This document shows, piece after piece, positions 9,932 through 19,292 of a stretch of 64,000 nt of DNA. The DNA comes from RHLJ01 sp965222205 (lineage in GTDB: Bacteria > Bacteroidota > Rhodothermia > Balneolales > Balneolaceae): assembly GCA_965222205.1 (NCBI GenBank), contig OZ244932.1, forward strand, positions 1,860,001-1,924,000. The letters are read 5' to 3'. How positions within the stretch are numbered: position 1 is the stretch's first letter; each line of letters begins with the position of its first letter. Under the pieces are notes generated by a model. That model ran no database searches. It was not told the DNA's origin and worked only from the letters and a program-made list of their open reading frames with translations. A program made the translations under genes and the position numbers.

Positions 9932-9945
9932 GTCAATCGATTGAC
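9932..9945. promoter_or_regulatory. Perfect palindrome upstream of nhaA
   Basis: GTCAATCGATTGAC is a perfect 14-bp palindrome 28 bp upstream of the nhaA start codon, a likely place for an operator. No regulator gene lies beside it. The gap 9905-10152 also holds a short inverted repeat (ACAGAAA/TTTCTGT, 10026-10041) and otherwise nothing I recognise. Confidence 0.4.
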
Positions 9946-10152
9946 TGAATGTGGTTGACCAGAGTTAGTACAACCGTTCCTCAAAATGATGTTGAGGACA
10001 AGTTAATACCAAAGGCAAAGTGAATACAGAAACCTTTCTGTTTCTCTGCCTTATTAAACTTGTTATATGTGAGTGAATGCTTTGCACGACAATACGATAG
10101 CGGTATATTGAGAATAGAACTGTAAAGGTTTCTTAAAACGTTCCCACTGAAA

Positions 10153-11250
10153 TTAAGACATGCTGGAAATAATCTGCTTTCGGTAAAGATAGATTCTCCA
10201 AATCATATAAAACACCGTAGCGGGCACAATTATCCATAACATGGCCAGTTCTATGGTTGGTACAAAGGTTGATGAAACTGCATCTAATACCAGATAAGTA
10301 AGATAGCTTAAATAGTAAAACAGAAAAATGAAGCCATCCATCCTTGTAAGATTAAAACCGGCTATGAAAATCGGGATACACGCAATACTTACAGCAACCA
10401 TAAACGGTAGATCCAGACTGATTGCTTTTGCTGAAACATCCAGTACATTGGGCGCAATGATAAGAGTCAGTCCTAAGGTAAGAAGCACATTATAGAGATT
10501 ACTCCCCAACACATTCGCTACTGCAATGTCGGCATTTCCCTTTCTTGCTGCAGAGAGAGAAGTAGCCACTTCCGGCAAAGAGGTCCCGATTGAAACAATG
10601 GTAAGCCCGATTACCAGTTCAGAAAGCCCAAGTATCGTAGCAATCTCCACAGCACTTTCCACCATCCAGTTTGAGCCCAACACAATCATAACCAATCCAA
10701 TCAGCAGCATCCCTCCGTTTTTGATATAAAACCAATTTCCTTTAGCAAGCTCATCCATCGTTTTTTCATATTCAAAAATCTGCTCCGTTTCCTCCTCTTT
10801 ACTTCTTTGGATATGGATATAGGTATAGATGGAATAAGCGATAAAACCTGCCAACAATATCACCCCATCAATGGTGGTAAGCTTTCCGTCAAAAGACAGA
10901 ATCATAAGAACAATACTTACAACAATAACGATAGGTACATCAATTTTGATGATTCTCCGGGTAATATTGATGGGAGCGATAAGTGATGTAATCCCCAGAA
11001 TTAAAAGAATATTTGCCACATTACTTCCTATGATATTCCCAAGTACGAGGTCGGCGCTTCCGCTTGCAGCAGCTTTTATGCTGATAGCAAGCTCCGGAGC
11101 ACCAGTAGCAAAGGCTACCACGGTGAGTCCCATAATCAAAGGTGAAATACCCCATTTGAGACCAAAATGATCTACCGCTTTAAGAAATAATTCTGCCCCG
11201 GCAATGAGAGCGACAAGCCCGGCGATGAATAGTGCAATGGTTACGATCAT
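10153..11250 (-). CDS. Calcium/sodium antiporter (CaCA family, YrbG-like)
   Basis: Membrane cation exchanger of 365 residues with about 10 helices in two homologous halves. The two alpha repeats are plain: ATGAPELAISIKAAASG followed by NIIGSNVANILLILG, and IGTSLPEVATSLSAARKG followed by ANVLGSNLYNVLLTLG. They carry the ion-binding Glu and Asn residues. A charged cytoplasmic loop (about 140-165) separates the halves. Family knowledge says Ca2+ or K+ efflux driven by Na+ or H+; the ion cannot be assigned here. It sits next to nhaA in the same direction, about 250 bp upstream, fitting an ion-homeostasis neighbourhood. Confidence 0.92.
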   Translation of the reverse strand: MIVTIALFIAGLVALIAGAELFLKAVDHFGLKWGISPLIMGLTVVAFATGAPELAISIKAAASGSADLVLGNIIGSNVANILLILGITSLIAPINITRRIIKIDVPIVIVVSIVLMILSFDGKLTTIDGVILLAGFIAYSIYTYIHIQRSKEEETEQIFEYEKTMDELAKGNWFYIKNGGMLLIGLVMIVLGSNWMVESAVEIATILGLSELVIGLTIVSIGTSLPEVATSLSAARKGNADIAVANVLGSNLYNVLLTLGLTLIIAPNVLDVSAKAISLDLPFMVAVSIACIPIFIAGFNLTRMDGFIFLFYYLSYLTYLVLDAVSSTFVPTIELAMLWIIVPATVFYMIWRIYLYRKQIISSMS

Positions 11251-11387
11251 AAAATAGCTGTCCTTAGATTAGCACCAAAGATGCGGATTTTTTGGCTTCC
11301 AAGTGAAGTTTCTACGAAAATTAAAAACAGTCTCTATGAATTTTTTATGTAAATCATTTTCATTTAGATTCCACATCAAAAAAACTA

Positions 11388-13022
11388 ATGAAAAATCTTT
11401 CTTTAACACTCGGGTTTGCGTTACTCATCCTGTCTCCTCTTTCCGCCTATCAGAACATTTCTATTATTCCGCAGCCTGTAGCTATTTCGCAAAGCGATGG
11501 TGGGTTTATTCTAAATGAGAAACTCAAAATCTACGTTTCCGCAGAAGAGCTCCGGCAAGAAGCAGAATTTCTGAATCATCTATTATTTGTAACCAATTGG
11601 AAAGGGTATTCTGTGGAGAGTTCTGAAACTCCGGGCGACTCAAATTTCATATTTCTCAAACTTGATTCCGGTTTTATGAATGCCGATGAAGAAGCTTACC
11701 GCCTAAGCGTCACAAAATCAGGAGTTGAAATTTCATCCCGTACCAAAACAGGCATTTTCTATGGAATTCAAAGCCTGCGCCAGCTTCTCCCAGCTGAAAT
11801 AGAACACACCGATCCATCTTTAGTTCCCAAAAACACTGTATGGAAAGTTCCTGTAGTTGAAATTAATGACCACCCCCGGTTCGAATATCGTGGTATGCAT
11901 CTGGATGTAGCCAGACACTTCTTCCCTGTTCAATTCATCAAGAAATACATTGACCTGTTAGCAATGTATAAATTCAACCGATTCCATTGGCATTTAACCG
12001 AAGACCAGGGTTGGCGTATTGAAATCAAAAAGTATCCGAAATTAACTGAAGTTGGTGGATGGCGCGATTCAACTCTGATCGGAAATTATGGCACTGGCAA
12101 ATACGATGGAATTCGATACGGCGGATTTTACACTCAGGAAGAAATCAAAGAAATCGTGGCTTATGCCAGCGAAAGACACATTACTGTTATTCCGGAAATA
12201 GAACTTCCAGGGCATTCAAGTGCAGCATTAGCATCATATCCGGAGTTGGGTTGCTTTGATAAAGAAGTGGAAGTAGCTACAACCTGGGGGATTTTTGAAG
12301 ATATCTATTGTCCCAAGGAAGAAACTTTTGAATTTCTGGAAGATGTATTAGATGAAGTCATCGAACTTTTTCCCAGTGAATATATCCACATTGGTGGAGA
12401 TGAAGCTCCTAAAAAGCAATGGGAAGAAAGCGAAATTGCACAAGCGGTAATTAAACGAGAAGGGCTAAAAGATGAGCACGAACTTCAAAGTTATTTTGTA
12501 GGCAGAATTGAGCGTTATTTAAATTCAAAAGGAAGACAGATCATCGGTTGGGATGAGATTATGGAAGGCGGACTAGCCCCGCAGGCAACTATAATGAGTT
12601 GGAGCTGGAGAGGGAAAACGAGGGCAATTGAAGCTGCCAAAATGGGTCACGATGTAATTATGACCCCCAATGCTACCAACTACTTCGATCATTTCCAGGC
12701 GGAACCCACTGAAGAAGAACCTATCTCTATTGGAGGCCTGACCACGCTTAAAGATGTCTACGAATATGAGCCTGTACCCGAAGAATTAAGCGAAGAAGAA
12801 TCAAAATACGTAATCGGTTCTCAGGGAAATGTCTGGACCGAGTACATGCACACCGGAGCGAAAGTTGAATATATGGCATTCCCGAGAGCTATTGCATTAT
12901 CTGAAGTACTTTGGTCTCCTTTCGTTCAAAAGGATTGGAACGATTTCTTAAACCGGCTTCAAATTTCTTTTAAACACCTTGATGTGCTGGACGTGAATTA
13001 TGCCCGGCACTCAAAAGAATAA
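11388..13022 (+). CDS. Secreted beta-N-acetylhexosaminidase (GH20)
   Basis: Glycoside hydrolase family 20 enzyme releasing N-acetylglucosamine or galactosamine from chitin oligomers or glycans, 544 residues. A signal peptide occupies residues 1-20. A GH20b-type N-terminal domain (about 22-155) precedes the TIM barrel. The catalytic Asp-Glu pair is D338-E339 in IHIGGDEAPKKQWE. RYGGFYTQEEI and IPEIELPGHSSAALASYP are further family signatures. A GWDEIMEGGL segment and the aromatic WTEYMHT motif shape the sugar pocket. The next gene converges with only 1 bp between the stop codons. Confidence 0.95.
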   Translation: MKNLSLTLGFALLILSPLSAYQNISIIPQPVAISQSDGGFILNEKLKIYVSAEELRQEAEFLNHLLFVTNWKGYSVESSETPGDSNFIFLKLDSGFMNADEEAYRLSVTKSGVEISSRTKTGIFYGIQSLRQLLPAEIEHTDPSLVPKNTVWKVPVVEINDHPRFEYRGMHLDVARHFFPVQFIKKYIDLLAMYKFNRFHWHLTEDQGWRIEIKKYPKLTEVGGWRDSTLIGNYGTGKYDGIRYGGFYTQEEIKEIVAYASERHITVIPEIELPGHSSAALASYPELGCFDKEVEVATTWGIFEDIYCPKEETFEFLEDVLDEVIELFPSEYIHIGGDEAPKKQWEESEIAQAVIKREGLKDEHELQSYFVGRIERYLNSKGRQIIGWDEIMEGGLAPQATIMSWSWRGKTRAIEAAKMGHDVIMTPNATNYFDHFQAEPTEEEPISIGGLTTLKDVYEYEPVPEELSEEESKYVIGSQGNVWTEYMHTGAKVEYMAFPRAIALSEVLWSPFVQKDWNDFLNRLQISFKHLDVLDVNYARHSKE

Positions 13023-13023
13023 T

Positions 13024-15717
13024 TTATTCACTCCTCAATGCATCCACTGGTTTAGAAACAGCCGATCTCATTGCCTGTATTCCAATCGTCAATAATGAAA
13101 TAATAAGAATAGATACACCTGCTAGTATAAAAATCCAAACACCCATATCCGTTTTATATGCGAAAGAACTCAGCCATTCACTCATCACGAAGTATACAAC
13201 CGGAGCCGCAATACAAAATGAGATAACAATCAGTTTTAAAAAGCTGGTAGAAACTAACATCATAATATTTTGAATTGAAGCTCCCAGTATTTTCCTTACC
13301 CCAATTTCTTTAGTCCGCTGATTGATGATAAAAGTAGAAAGACCAAATAACCCCAGAAAGGCAATAAGAATAGCAACCAAAGAAAAATACCAGAACACGC
13401 TGCTCATTTGATCTTCCGAGCGATATAGTTTATCGAATTCATCACTCAGAAAACTATATTCGAATAAATTAGAAGGTGCCAGTTCGCTTATCTTACTCTC
13501 AAGATAACTGAGTACTTCTCCCGCTTTACCTGCTGTTGTTCTTACAAATAAATAATCGCCATATATTGGTGTTAGAGGCATTACCAACGGTTCAACTTCA
13601 CTATGCATCGACATATAATGGAAGTTCTCCGACACTCCCACTATTGGCCCTGAATAACCTCCCCAATGAAGCATTTTTCCCACCGGGTTTTCAAGTCCCA
13701 GTCTTTCTACTGCTGCTTCGTTTATAATCCATGCATTTGTATCGGTTGGGGCTATTTTAGAAAAATTACGGCCGGCCGTGAGGCTTATTCCCATGGCGGG
13801 AACATAATCATGATCAATTCCTTCATCAGCAATACGAACAGACACTTCTTCATCTTCAGTCTGACCATCTAACCTCACACTTTCAACGCTGAATCTTTTC
13901 CCTGGATGATCACCCGAAATAGATACACTCATTATATCAGGGTTTCTCAAAAACTCCTGTTTAATGGTTTCAGGGTTTTCGCGAACTATATCTTCAAACT
14001 CTCCGAAAACGGGGATGTTTATCACTCCCTCTTTGTCAAAACCCATTTGTTCTGTTCTGAGAAAGTTAAGCTGATTATAAACCACCATGGTTCCAATAAT
14101 TAAAAACATAGAAATGGCGAACTGGAATACAACCAACCCTTTTCTTAAAAAAGCATTATTAGTGCTATTGGGAGTGACTCCTTTTAACACCTTGACCGGA
14201 GAAAAACCGGACATATATATGGATGGGTAAACCCCTGAAATCAATCCAGAAAAAAGTGTTATTCCAACAAAGCTGAGTATCAATTTTGGATTTAGCAGAA
14301 ACTCCAGAGAAAATGACTTTTCTGTTATCTCGTTCAAATACGGTAAGAGGAAAATAGTAAGACCATAAGCGAGTATAAGAGATATCAAACTCAGTAAAAC
14401 AGATTCTCCTAAAAACTGGAAGGCTAATTGTTTCCTGCCTGCCCCAAGGGTTTTACGAATCCCAATTTCACGCATTCTGTTACTAGCTCTTGCAGTGGTT
14501 AGATTAATAAAATTTGCGCATGCAATTAGTAATACGAAAACAGCAATTACCGAAAAAATGTATACATATCTCATATCACTATTAGCCTGATATTCTTTTT
14601 CCAGATCAGAGGTAAGATGAATATCAAAAAGAGGCTGCAGATGCATTGTAGCCAATTCTGAAGGCTTACGATCCGGTGGAGCAATTCTCGCAAAGAAGTT
14701 ATCCAGAAAATCAGGAAGTTTTTGTACCACTTCCTCTGCAGTATTTCCCTCCTTCACTAGTATATACTCATACATGCCTGCCCAGGTTATAGAATTCTCA
14801 GGGTTCCAGTTTGGTCCTGAGGTAATATCCATGAACGTGCTCATTGATAACAAGTATTTGAAAGGGAAATGGGTGTTTCTCGGCATCTTTTCTAAAACGC
14901 CAGTTACTGTTATCTGAAAATTATCCCAGTCTTCTATGAAAACTGTTTGCCCTATTGGATTCTCATCCCCAAAAAAGATCTCAGCCATTTCCTCGGATAA
15001 AACCACACTTCTGGGTTCAATTAGCGCGGTTTCGGGATTTCCATGTTTAAGAGGATATGTGAATACTTCAAAAAATGTAGAGTCTGTATAAACGCCGTTG
15101 GAAACTTTAAACTTTTCATTCTCAAATTTAAAAATGTTAAAATTTCCCCCAACCGGGAATAACCTGACTCCTTGTTCTACTTCCGGGATAGCATCTTTTA
15201 CCGCATTAACCACTGGTGGCCCAATTGCTGCCCAGTGAGTTTGATTTCCTGTCTCATACTTTACCGTTAATCTATATATTCGATCTCCTTTTTCGTGGAA
15301 CCGGTCGTAACTTAATTCATCATTAATAAACAATATGATTAAAAGACAGGTCGCGATACCGATTGTTAATCCAATAAGATTCAGTGAGGTATAAAACTTA
15401 TTTCTGGTAATATTTCGGCCGAGAGTCTTGAAATAGTTCTGGAGTAAGGAAGGCATCCAGGTAGACTCCTGCCAGGAAGGTTTGGGAATAACTTTTGTGG
15501 TACGAACTTTAAATACATCCTCTCCAACCTTATCTAATTCTCCGAATTTCTGAACTGACTTTTTGAAAGCTTCTGATTCATTTAAGCCCTCTTCTTTAAA
15601 TTTGTCTATGAGGTTATATAAATGAGATTCCATTTCAATAATATCACTTTCCTCAAAAGATGGATTCTTACGAAGATTGCGTTTCCATTCTGATACTTTT
15701 TTTTCCAGAGATGCCAT
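13024..15717 (-). CDS. FtsX/MacB-like ABC transporter permease with N-terminal prefix domain
   Basis: This 897-residue membrane protein has about 90 cytosolic N-terminal residues (the permease prefix domain seen in PadR-linked permeases), then two MacB-type halves. The first half has a helix at about 105-128, a periplasmic MacB-PCD region and an FtsX bundle at about 385-500 (LTTARASNRMREIGIRKTLGA). The second half repeats the pattern, with the FtsX bundle at about 775-890 (INQRTKEIGVRKILGAS). No ATP-binding partner is nearby, so it either works with a distant ATPase or acts as a mechanotransmitter. It follows the PadR gene by 15 bp and is surely controlled by it. Confidence 0.88.
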   Translation of the reverse strand: MASLEKKVSEWKRNLRKNPSFEESDIIEMESHLYNLIDKFKEEGLNESEAFKKSVQKFGELDKVGEDVFKVRTTKVIPKPSWQESTWMPSLLQNYFKTLGRNITRNKFYTSLNLIGLTIGIATCLLIILFINDELSYDRFHEKGDRIYRLTVKYETGNQTHWAAIGPPVVNAVKDAIPEVEQGVRLFPVGGNFNIFKFENEKFKVSNGVYTDSTFFEVFTYPLKHGNPETALIEPRSVVLSEEMAEIFFGDENPIGQTVFIEDWDNFQITVTGVLEKMPRNTHFPFKYLLSMSTFMDITSGPNWNPENSITWAGMYEYILVKEGNTAEEVVQKLPDFLDNFFARIAPPDRKPSELATMHLQPLFDIHLTSDLEKEYQANSDMRYVYIFSVIAVFVLLIACANFINLTTARASNRMREIGIRKTLGAGRKQLAFQFLGESVLLSLISLILAYGLTIFLLPYLNEITEKSFSLEFLLNPKLILSFVGITLFSGLISGVYPSIYMSGFSPVKVLKGVTPNSTNNAFLRKGLVVFQFAISMFLIIGTMVVYNQLNFLRTEQMGFDKEGVINIPVFGEFEDIVRENPETIKQEFLRNPDIMSVSISGDHPGKRFSVESVRLDGQTEDEEVSVRIADEGIDHDYVPAMGISLTAGRNFSKIAPTDTNAWIINEAAVERLGLENPVGKMLHWGGYSGPIVGVSENFHYMSMHSEVEPLVMPLTPIYGDYLFVRTTAGKAGEVLSYLESKISELAPSNLFEYSFLSDEFDKLYRSEDQMSSVFWYFSLVAILIAFLGLFGLSTFIINQRTKEIGVRKILGASIQNIMMLVSTSFLKLIVISFCIAAPVVYFVMSEWLSSFAYKTDMGVWIFILAGVSILIISLLTIGIQAMRSAVSKPVDALRSE

Positions 15718-15732
15718 AATTAACTACTTTTT

Positions 15733-16071
15733 TTAAGAGACTGAGGGTTTCATATTCCACACGGTTTGTAATACATCATTCACGTTTATCCATTGCGCTT
15801 TTTCCCGAGCTAATTCTTCTCTTCCCTTTTTAGTGATGGAATAATACTTACGAGGACGTGCCCCTTCCTGTACTTCCCACCTAGACTGTGCTAAACCATC
15901 TTTTTCAAGTTTATAGAGAACCGGATAAAGCATACCGTCCGACCAATCAAGTACTCCGCCTGAGAGTTCTCCTACTTTCTGGATAATTTCATAGCCATAA
16001 TTTTCTCCCCAACTAAGGATAGTGAGAATTAAAGGTTTAGAAGATGCCGCTACCAATGATTTAGAGATCAT
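15733..16071 (-). CDS. PadR family transcriptional repressor
   Basis: Winged-helix regulator of 112 residues. GENYGYEIIQKVGELS and DWSDGMLYPVLYKLEKDGL are PadR-defining helix-turn-helix segments, and GARPRKYYSITKKGREEL is the wing. It is short (PadR-s2 type). It is the first gene of the PadR-permease pair, and its own 5' region holds an almost ideal two-fold operator plus a half-site next to the start codon, which predicts autoregulation. The ligand is unknown. Confidence 0.92.
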   Translation of the reverse strand: MISKSLVAASSKPLILTILSWGENYGYEIIQKVGELSGGVLDWSDGMLYPVLYKLEKDGLAQSRWEVQEGARPRKYYSITKKGREELAREKAQWINVNDVLQTVWNMKPSVS

Positions 16072-16075
16072 AATA

Positions 16076-16113
16076 TATACTTTGAGTTATTTATACTTTG
16101 AACTCAAAGTATA
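16076..16113. promoter_or_regulatory. PadR operator (palindrome plus half-site)
   Basis: TATACTTTGA-AC-TCAAAGTATA (16092-16113) is a perfect inverted repeat with 10-bp arms. A further copy of the half-site TATACTTTGA lies at 16076-16085, only 5 bp before the padR start codon. PadR proteins typically bind this kind of two-fold site over their own promoter. Confidence 0.75.
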
Positions 16114-16124
16114 TAGACGATCTA

Positions 16125-16147
16125 AGTATTACAAGGTTTCAAAAAAA
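16125..16147. repeat. 23-bp direct repeat, left copy
   Basis: AGTATT-A-CAAGGTTTC followed by seven A matches 26277-26299 at 22 of 23 positions, in the same orientation. The two copies bracket the whole pyrimidine catabolic operon at a distance of 10,152 bp. Confidence 0.6.
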
Positions 16148-16462
16148 CTTCAGAGTTTAATGCAAGAGTCTTATTCCATAACCTAAGAAGGAACCTATTT
16201 AATCAGATCCATTTTTTGGCTTCTTCCTCTCTTATCCCGAAGCCTTAAGCCCCATACTCTTCACCAATAGCTGTTAATAAAGTAAGACCTTCATCAATTG
16301 AACTTAAGTAAACGTTTAGTTCAGAATTGACTTATCAACAAATTATCCACATTAAGTCTTTTGTTTTTGCTTACAATCTATTATTGTGTGTTGTTGCTCA
16401 TATCTTTAACTGTTTGTGCAACTTTTACTTTCCAATACTGATCAAATATGCAGGCGTAATCT

Positions 16463-17932
16463 ATGAGCACAGCAACAACACCTCTTCCTACAGTAAAAAA
16501 TTTCATAAATGGAGATTTCGAGTCTAACCCTACAAAAGCAATAGATGTTATTAGCCCGGTAGATGGAGCCATAATTTCTTCTGTACCAATGTCTGGTTCT
16601 GATCACCTCGATAAAGCTGTTAGAGCAGCAGAAAATGCCTACCCAGCTTGGTCGTCTAAGACGCTTAAAGAAAGAGTACAAATCTTTTTTCGTTACAGAC
16701 AGTTACTAGAAGCCAATATTGAAGAGTTAACGAAGCTTGTTACTCTTGAAAATGGCAAAATCTATTCAGAAGCAAAGGCTGAAGTAGAAAAAAGTATTGA
16801 GTTATGCGAATTTGCAGTTTCTATGCCCCAAATTTTAACAAATGAGGTGCAAGAAGTAAGCAAAGGCGTTGAATGCCGTATTGAAAGAAGGCCTCTTGGT
16901 GTAGTTGCTTCCATTTCTCCATTTAACTTTCCAAATATGGTTCCTCATTGGACAGTTCCAAATGCCATTGTTTTAGGAAATTGTATGATTCTTAAACCAT
17001 CTGAAGTAGTTCCATTAAGTGCTGTAAGAATGGCTGAACTTTTAAAAGAAGCCGGACTTCCGGATGGTGTTTTCAACATAGTACATGGAGGAAAAGAAAT
17101 TGTTGAAGCTATTTGTGATCATCCTGGTATCAAAGCTGTTTCATTCGTAGGGTCAACAAAAGTGGCTAAAATTGTATATAAAAGAGCTACTTCTACTTTA
17201 AAAAGATGCGTTGCTCTTGGAGGAGCTAAAAATCATTTAATTGTACTTCCCGATGCTAATCCGGAAATGACTGCTAATAATGTAGTTGCTTCTATGTCTG
17301 GATGCGCAGGGCAACGATGTATGGCAGCAGCCGTTATGGTTGGAGTTGATAAGGTAGATCATATAGTAGACCGAATGATTTCCGAGGCCCAAAAAATTAT
17401 ACCTGGTGATACGCTAGGTTCTGTAATTTCTAAAGAAGCTAAAGAGCGCATTGAAAAGTATATCGATGAAGCCGAAAAAGCAGGCGCCAAGGTACTTGTT
17501 GATGGAAGAAATGCAACCGTTGAAGGAAAAGATGGCGGTTTCTATGTTGGTGCTACGATAGTTGACCATGTTACTCCTGATATGGCTATTGCAAAAGAAG
17601 AAGTATTTGGACCTGTTATTTCTATTATCCGTGCCAAAGATTTGGATGAAGCTCTTACCATTGAAAATAGTTCTGGCTATGGAAATGCTGCTGCGGTTTT
17701 CACACAAAATGGTGGGCTTGCCAGGCAAGTAATAGATAAAGCTAGTGCAGGTATGGTCGGAGTAAATATTGGAGTTCCAGTTCCTCGTGAACCATTTCCG
17801 TTTGGTGGATGGAATGATTCTAAATTTGGTGTCTGCGATATTACAGGAAAAAGTTCTATTGAATTCTGGACTCAAAACAAGAAAACTTCGGTGAAGTGGA
17901 ATCCCGAAGCTCGAACAAACTGGATGAGTTAA
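16463..17932 (+). CDS. mmsA: CoA-acylating (methyl)malonate-semialdehyde dehydrogenase
   Basis: Aldehyde dehydrogenase superfamily member of 489 residues that oxidises malonate or methylmalonate semialdehyde to acetyl- or propionyl-CoA with NAD and CoA. The catalytic cysteine is C286 in CAGQRCMAAA. The N-terminal signature (VKNFINGDFESNPTKAIDVISP) and the ISPFNFPNMVPHWTVPNAI segment are MmsA-specific. First gene of the pyrimidine operon, it would finish the pathway by turning malonate semialdehyde into acetyl-CoA. The next gene starts 31 bp downstream. In other organisms MmsA serves valine or inositol breakdown; the neighbours here argue for beta-alanine. Confidence 0.92.
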   Translation: MSTATTPLPTVKNFINGDFESNPTKAIDVISPVDGAIISSVPMSGSDHLDKAVRAAENAYPAWSSKTLKERVQIFFRYRQLLEANIEELTKLVTLENGKIYSEAKAEVEKSIELCEFAVSMPQILTNEVQEVSKGVECRIERRPLGVVASISPFNFPNMVPHWTVPNAIVLGNCMILKPSEVVPLSAVRMAELLKEAGLPDGVFNIVHGGKEIVEAICDHPGIKAVSFVGSTKVAKIVYKRATSTLKRCVALGGAKNHLIVLPDANPEMTANNVVASMSGCAGQRCMAAAVMVGVDKVDHIVDRMISEAQKIIPGDTLGSVISKEAKERIEKYIDEAEKAGAKVLVDGRNATVEGKDGGFYVGATIVDHVTPDMAIAKEEVFGPVISIIRAKDLDEALTIENSSGYGNAAAVFTQNGGLARQVIDKASAGMVGVNIGVPVPREPFPFGGWNDSKFGVCDITGKSSIEFWTQNKKTSVKWNPEARTNWMS

Positions 17933-17963
17933 TAATTTTGAAAGTTTAAGCAGTTAAATAAAC

Positions 17964-19292
17964 ATGGATCAAATCGTACAAAATAATTTAGATTACACTT
18001 TATTTTCATGGGCAAAACAAGGTGGACTCAACCCTATTAATGCTAAAAGAGCCAGCGGAGTTTATGTGTATGATCGAGCTGATAAACGCTATCTCGATTT
18101 CTCATCTCAACTAATGAATGTAAATATTGGGCATGGAAATCCTCGTATTGCCGAAGCTGTTGCTAAACAGATGAGCGAATTGAGTTATGTATATCCTGGC
18201 ATGGCTACCGAAATACGTGGTAAACTTGGGAAAAAGATTGCAGAAATTACTCCTGGTAAACTTACTAAATCTTTCTTTACTCTTGGTGGTGCAGAAGCTG
18301 TAGAAAATGCGATTAAAGTGGCCCGAATGTATACTGGCCGACATAAAATCATTTCTCATTACCGCTCATATCATGGAGCTACCTATGGAGCCATCTCTGC
18401 CGGAGGAGATCCAAGAAAGTTTCCAATTGATAGCCAAGCCGTTCCGAACTTTGTTCATGTAGAAAACCCCTATTTCTATCGATGTCCATGGAATTCATCA
18501 TCCATAGAAGAATGCGGGGAAATGGCTGTCCGGAACATTGAAAATATCATCAAATATGAAAACCCGGACAGTATTGCTGCCATTTTGATTGAAGGTGAAT
18601 CGGGTTCTTCGGGATGTATTAAATATCCTCCTAACTACTGGAAGAGACTTCGTGAAATAGCCGATTCGTATGGAATTCTTCTTATAGATGATGAAACCAT
18701 GAGCGGTTTTGGAAGAACGGGTAAAATGTTTGGCATTGATCATTCCGGGGTAACTCCCGATTTAATGTGCATGGCTAAAGGTCTTACTTCAGGTTATCTG
18801 CCTTTAGGAGCTGTTGTTCTTACCGATACCATTGCTAAACATTTTAATAATAACCCTTTGGTAATTGGACTCACCTATTCTGCACATGCTGTTTCTTGTG
18901 CTGCGGCTGTTGAGAATATTCAGGTTCTACAAGAAGAGAACATGGTAGAAAATGCAGCAATTATGGGTTCTTACATAGAAAATGAAGTTGAAAAGCTTAA
19001 AGAAAAGCATCCATCTATTGGTGATTTTAGAAATACGGGGCTTCTTGGCTGTATTGAATTAGTAAAAAACCGGGAAACTAAAGAACCCGTTACTCCTTGG
19101 AATGCAAAACCTCATGAAATGGAAGCAACCTTACGGATGGCATCTAAAATTCGAGAATTAGGAATGTTCACTTTTGTACGATGGAATTGGATTTTTATAG
19201 CTCCTCCCCTTTGTATTGCAACCGATCAAATTGATGAAGGACTTGAGATTGTATCGAAAGCAATCTCTATCGCAGACGAATATTATAAATGA
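17964..19292 (+). CDS. Class III aminotransferase, probable beta-alanine:pyruvate transaminase
   Basis: PLP-dependent omega-transaminase of 442 residues. The Schiff-base lysine is K272 in MCMAKGLTSGYLPLGAVV. LLIDDETMSGFGRTGKMFG holds the Asp/Glu that contacts the cofactor ring. GGAEAVENAIKVARMYTGRHKI is the typical phosphate-binding region. It lies between the semialdehyde dehydrogenase and the base transporter, so converting beta-alanine (or 3-aminoisobutyrate) to malonate semialdehyde is the natural role. Its stop overlaps the next start by 4 bp, indicating translational coupling. Confidence 0.88.
   Translation: MDQIVQNNLDYTLFSWAKQGGLNPINAKRASGVYVYDRADKRYLDFSSQLMNVNIGHGNPRIAEAVAKQMSELSYVYPGMATEIRGKLGKKIAEITPGKLTKSFFTLGGAEAVENAIKVARMYTGRHKIISHYRSYHGATYGAISAGGDPRKFPIDSQAVPNFVHVENPYFYRCPWNSSSIEECGEMAVRNIENIIKYENPDSIAAILIEGESGSSGCIKYPPNYWKRLREIADSYGILLIDDETMSGFGRTGKMFGIDHSGVTPDLMCMAKGLTSGYLPLGAVVLTDTIAKHFNNNPLVIGLTYSAHAVSCAAAVENIQVLQEENMVENAAIMGSYIENEVEKLKEKHPSIGDFRNTGLLGCIELVKNRETKEPVTPWNAKPHEMEATLRMASKIRELGMFTFVRWNWIFIAPPLCIATDQIDEGLEIVSKAISIADEYYK

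Larger units (their letters stand above)
16072..16462. other. Divergent intergenic region between padR and the pyrimidine operon
   Basis: This 391-bp gap has no convincing gene. It holds the PadR operator (16076-16113), one copy of a 23-bp sequence repeated at 26277-26299, a 10-bp palindrome TAAACGTTTA (16309-16318), and two DnaA-box-like 9-mers, TTATCAACA (16332-16340) and TTATCCACA (16343-16351). A 28-codon open stretch on the minus strand ending at 16245 could be a gene scrap but is too short to call. The promoter for mmsA must lie here; I could not fix its boxes. Confidence 0.5.

Noticed and set aside
16245..16332. Minus-strand open stretch ending SSIDEGLTLLTAIGEEYGA
   Set aside because: It looks protein-like but is only 28 codons with no start, and nothing further upstream fits; chance cannot be excluded.
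16332..16351. Replication origin
   Set aside because: Only two DnaA-like boxes, no dnaA/dnaN/parAB genes nearby, and no unwinding-element repeats.
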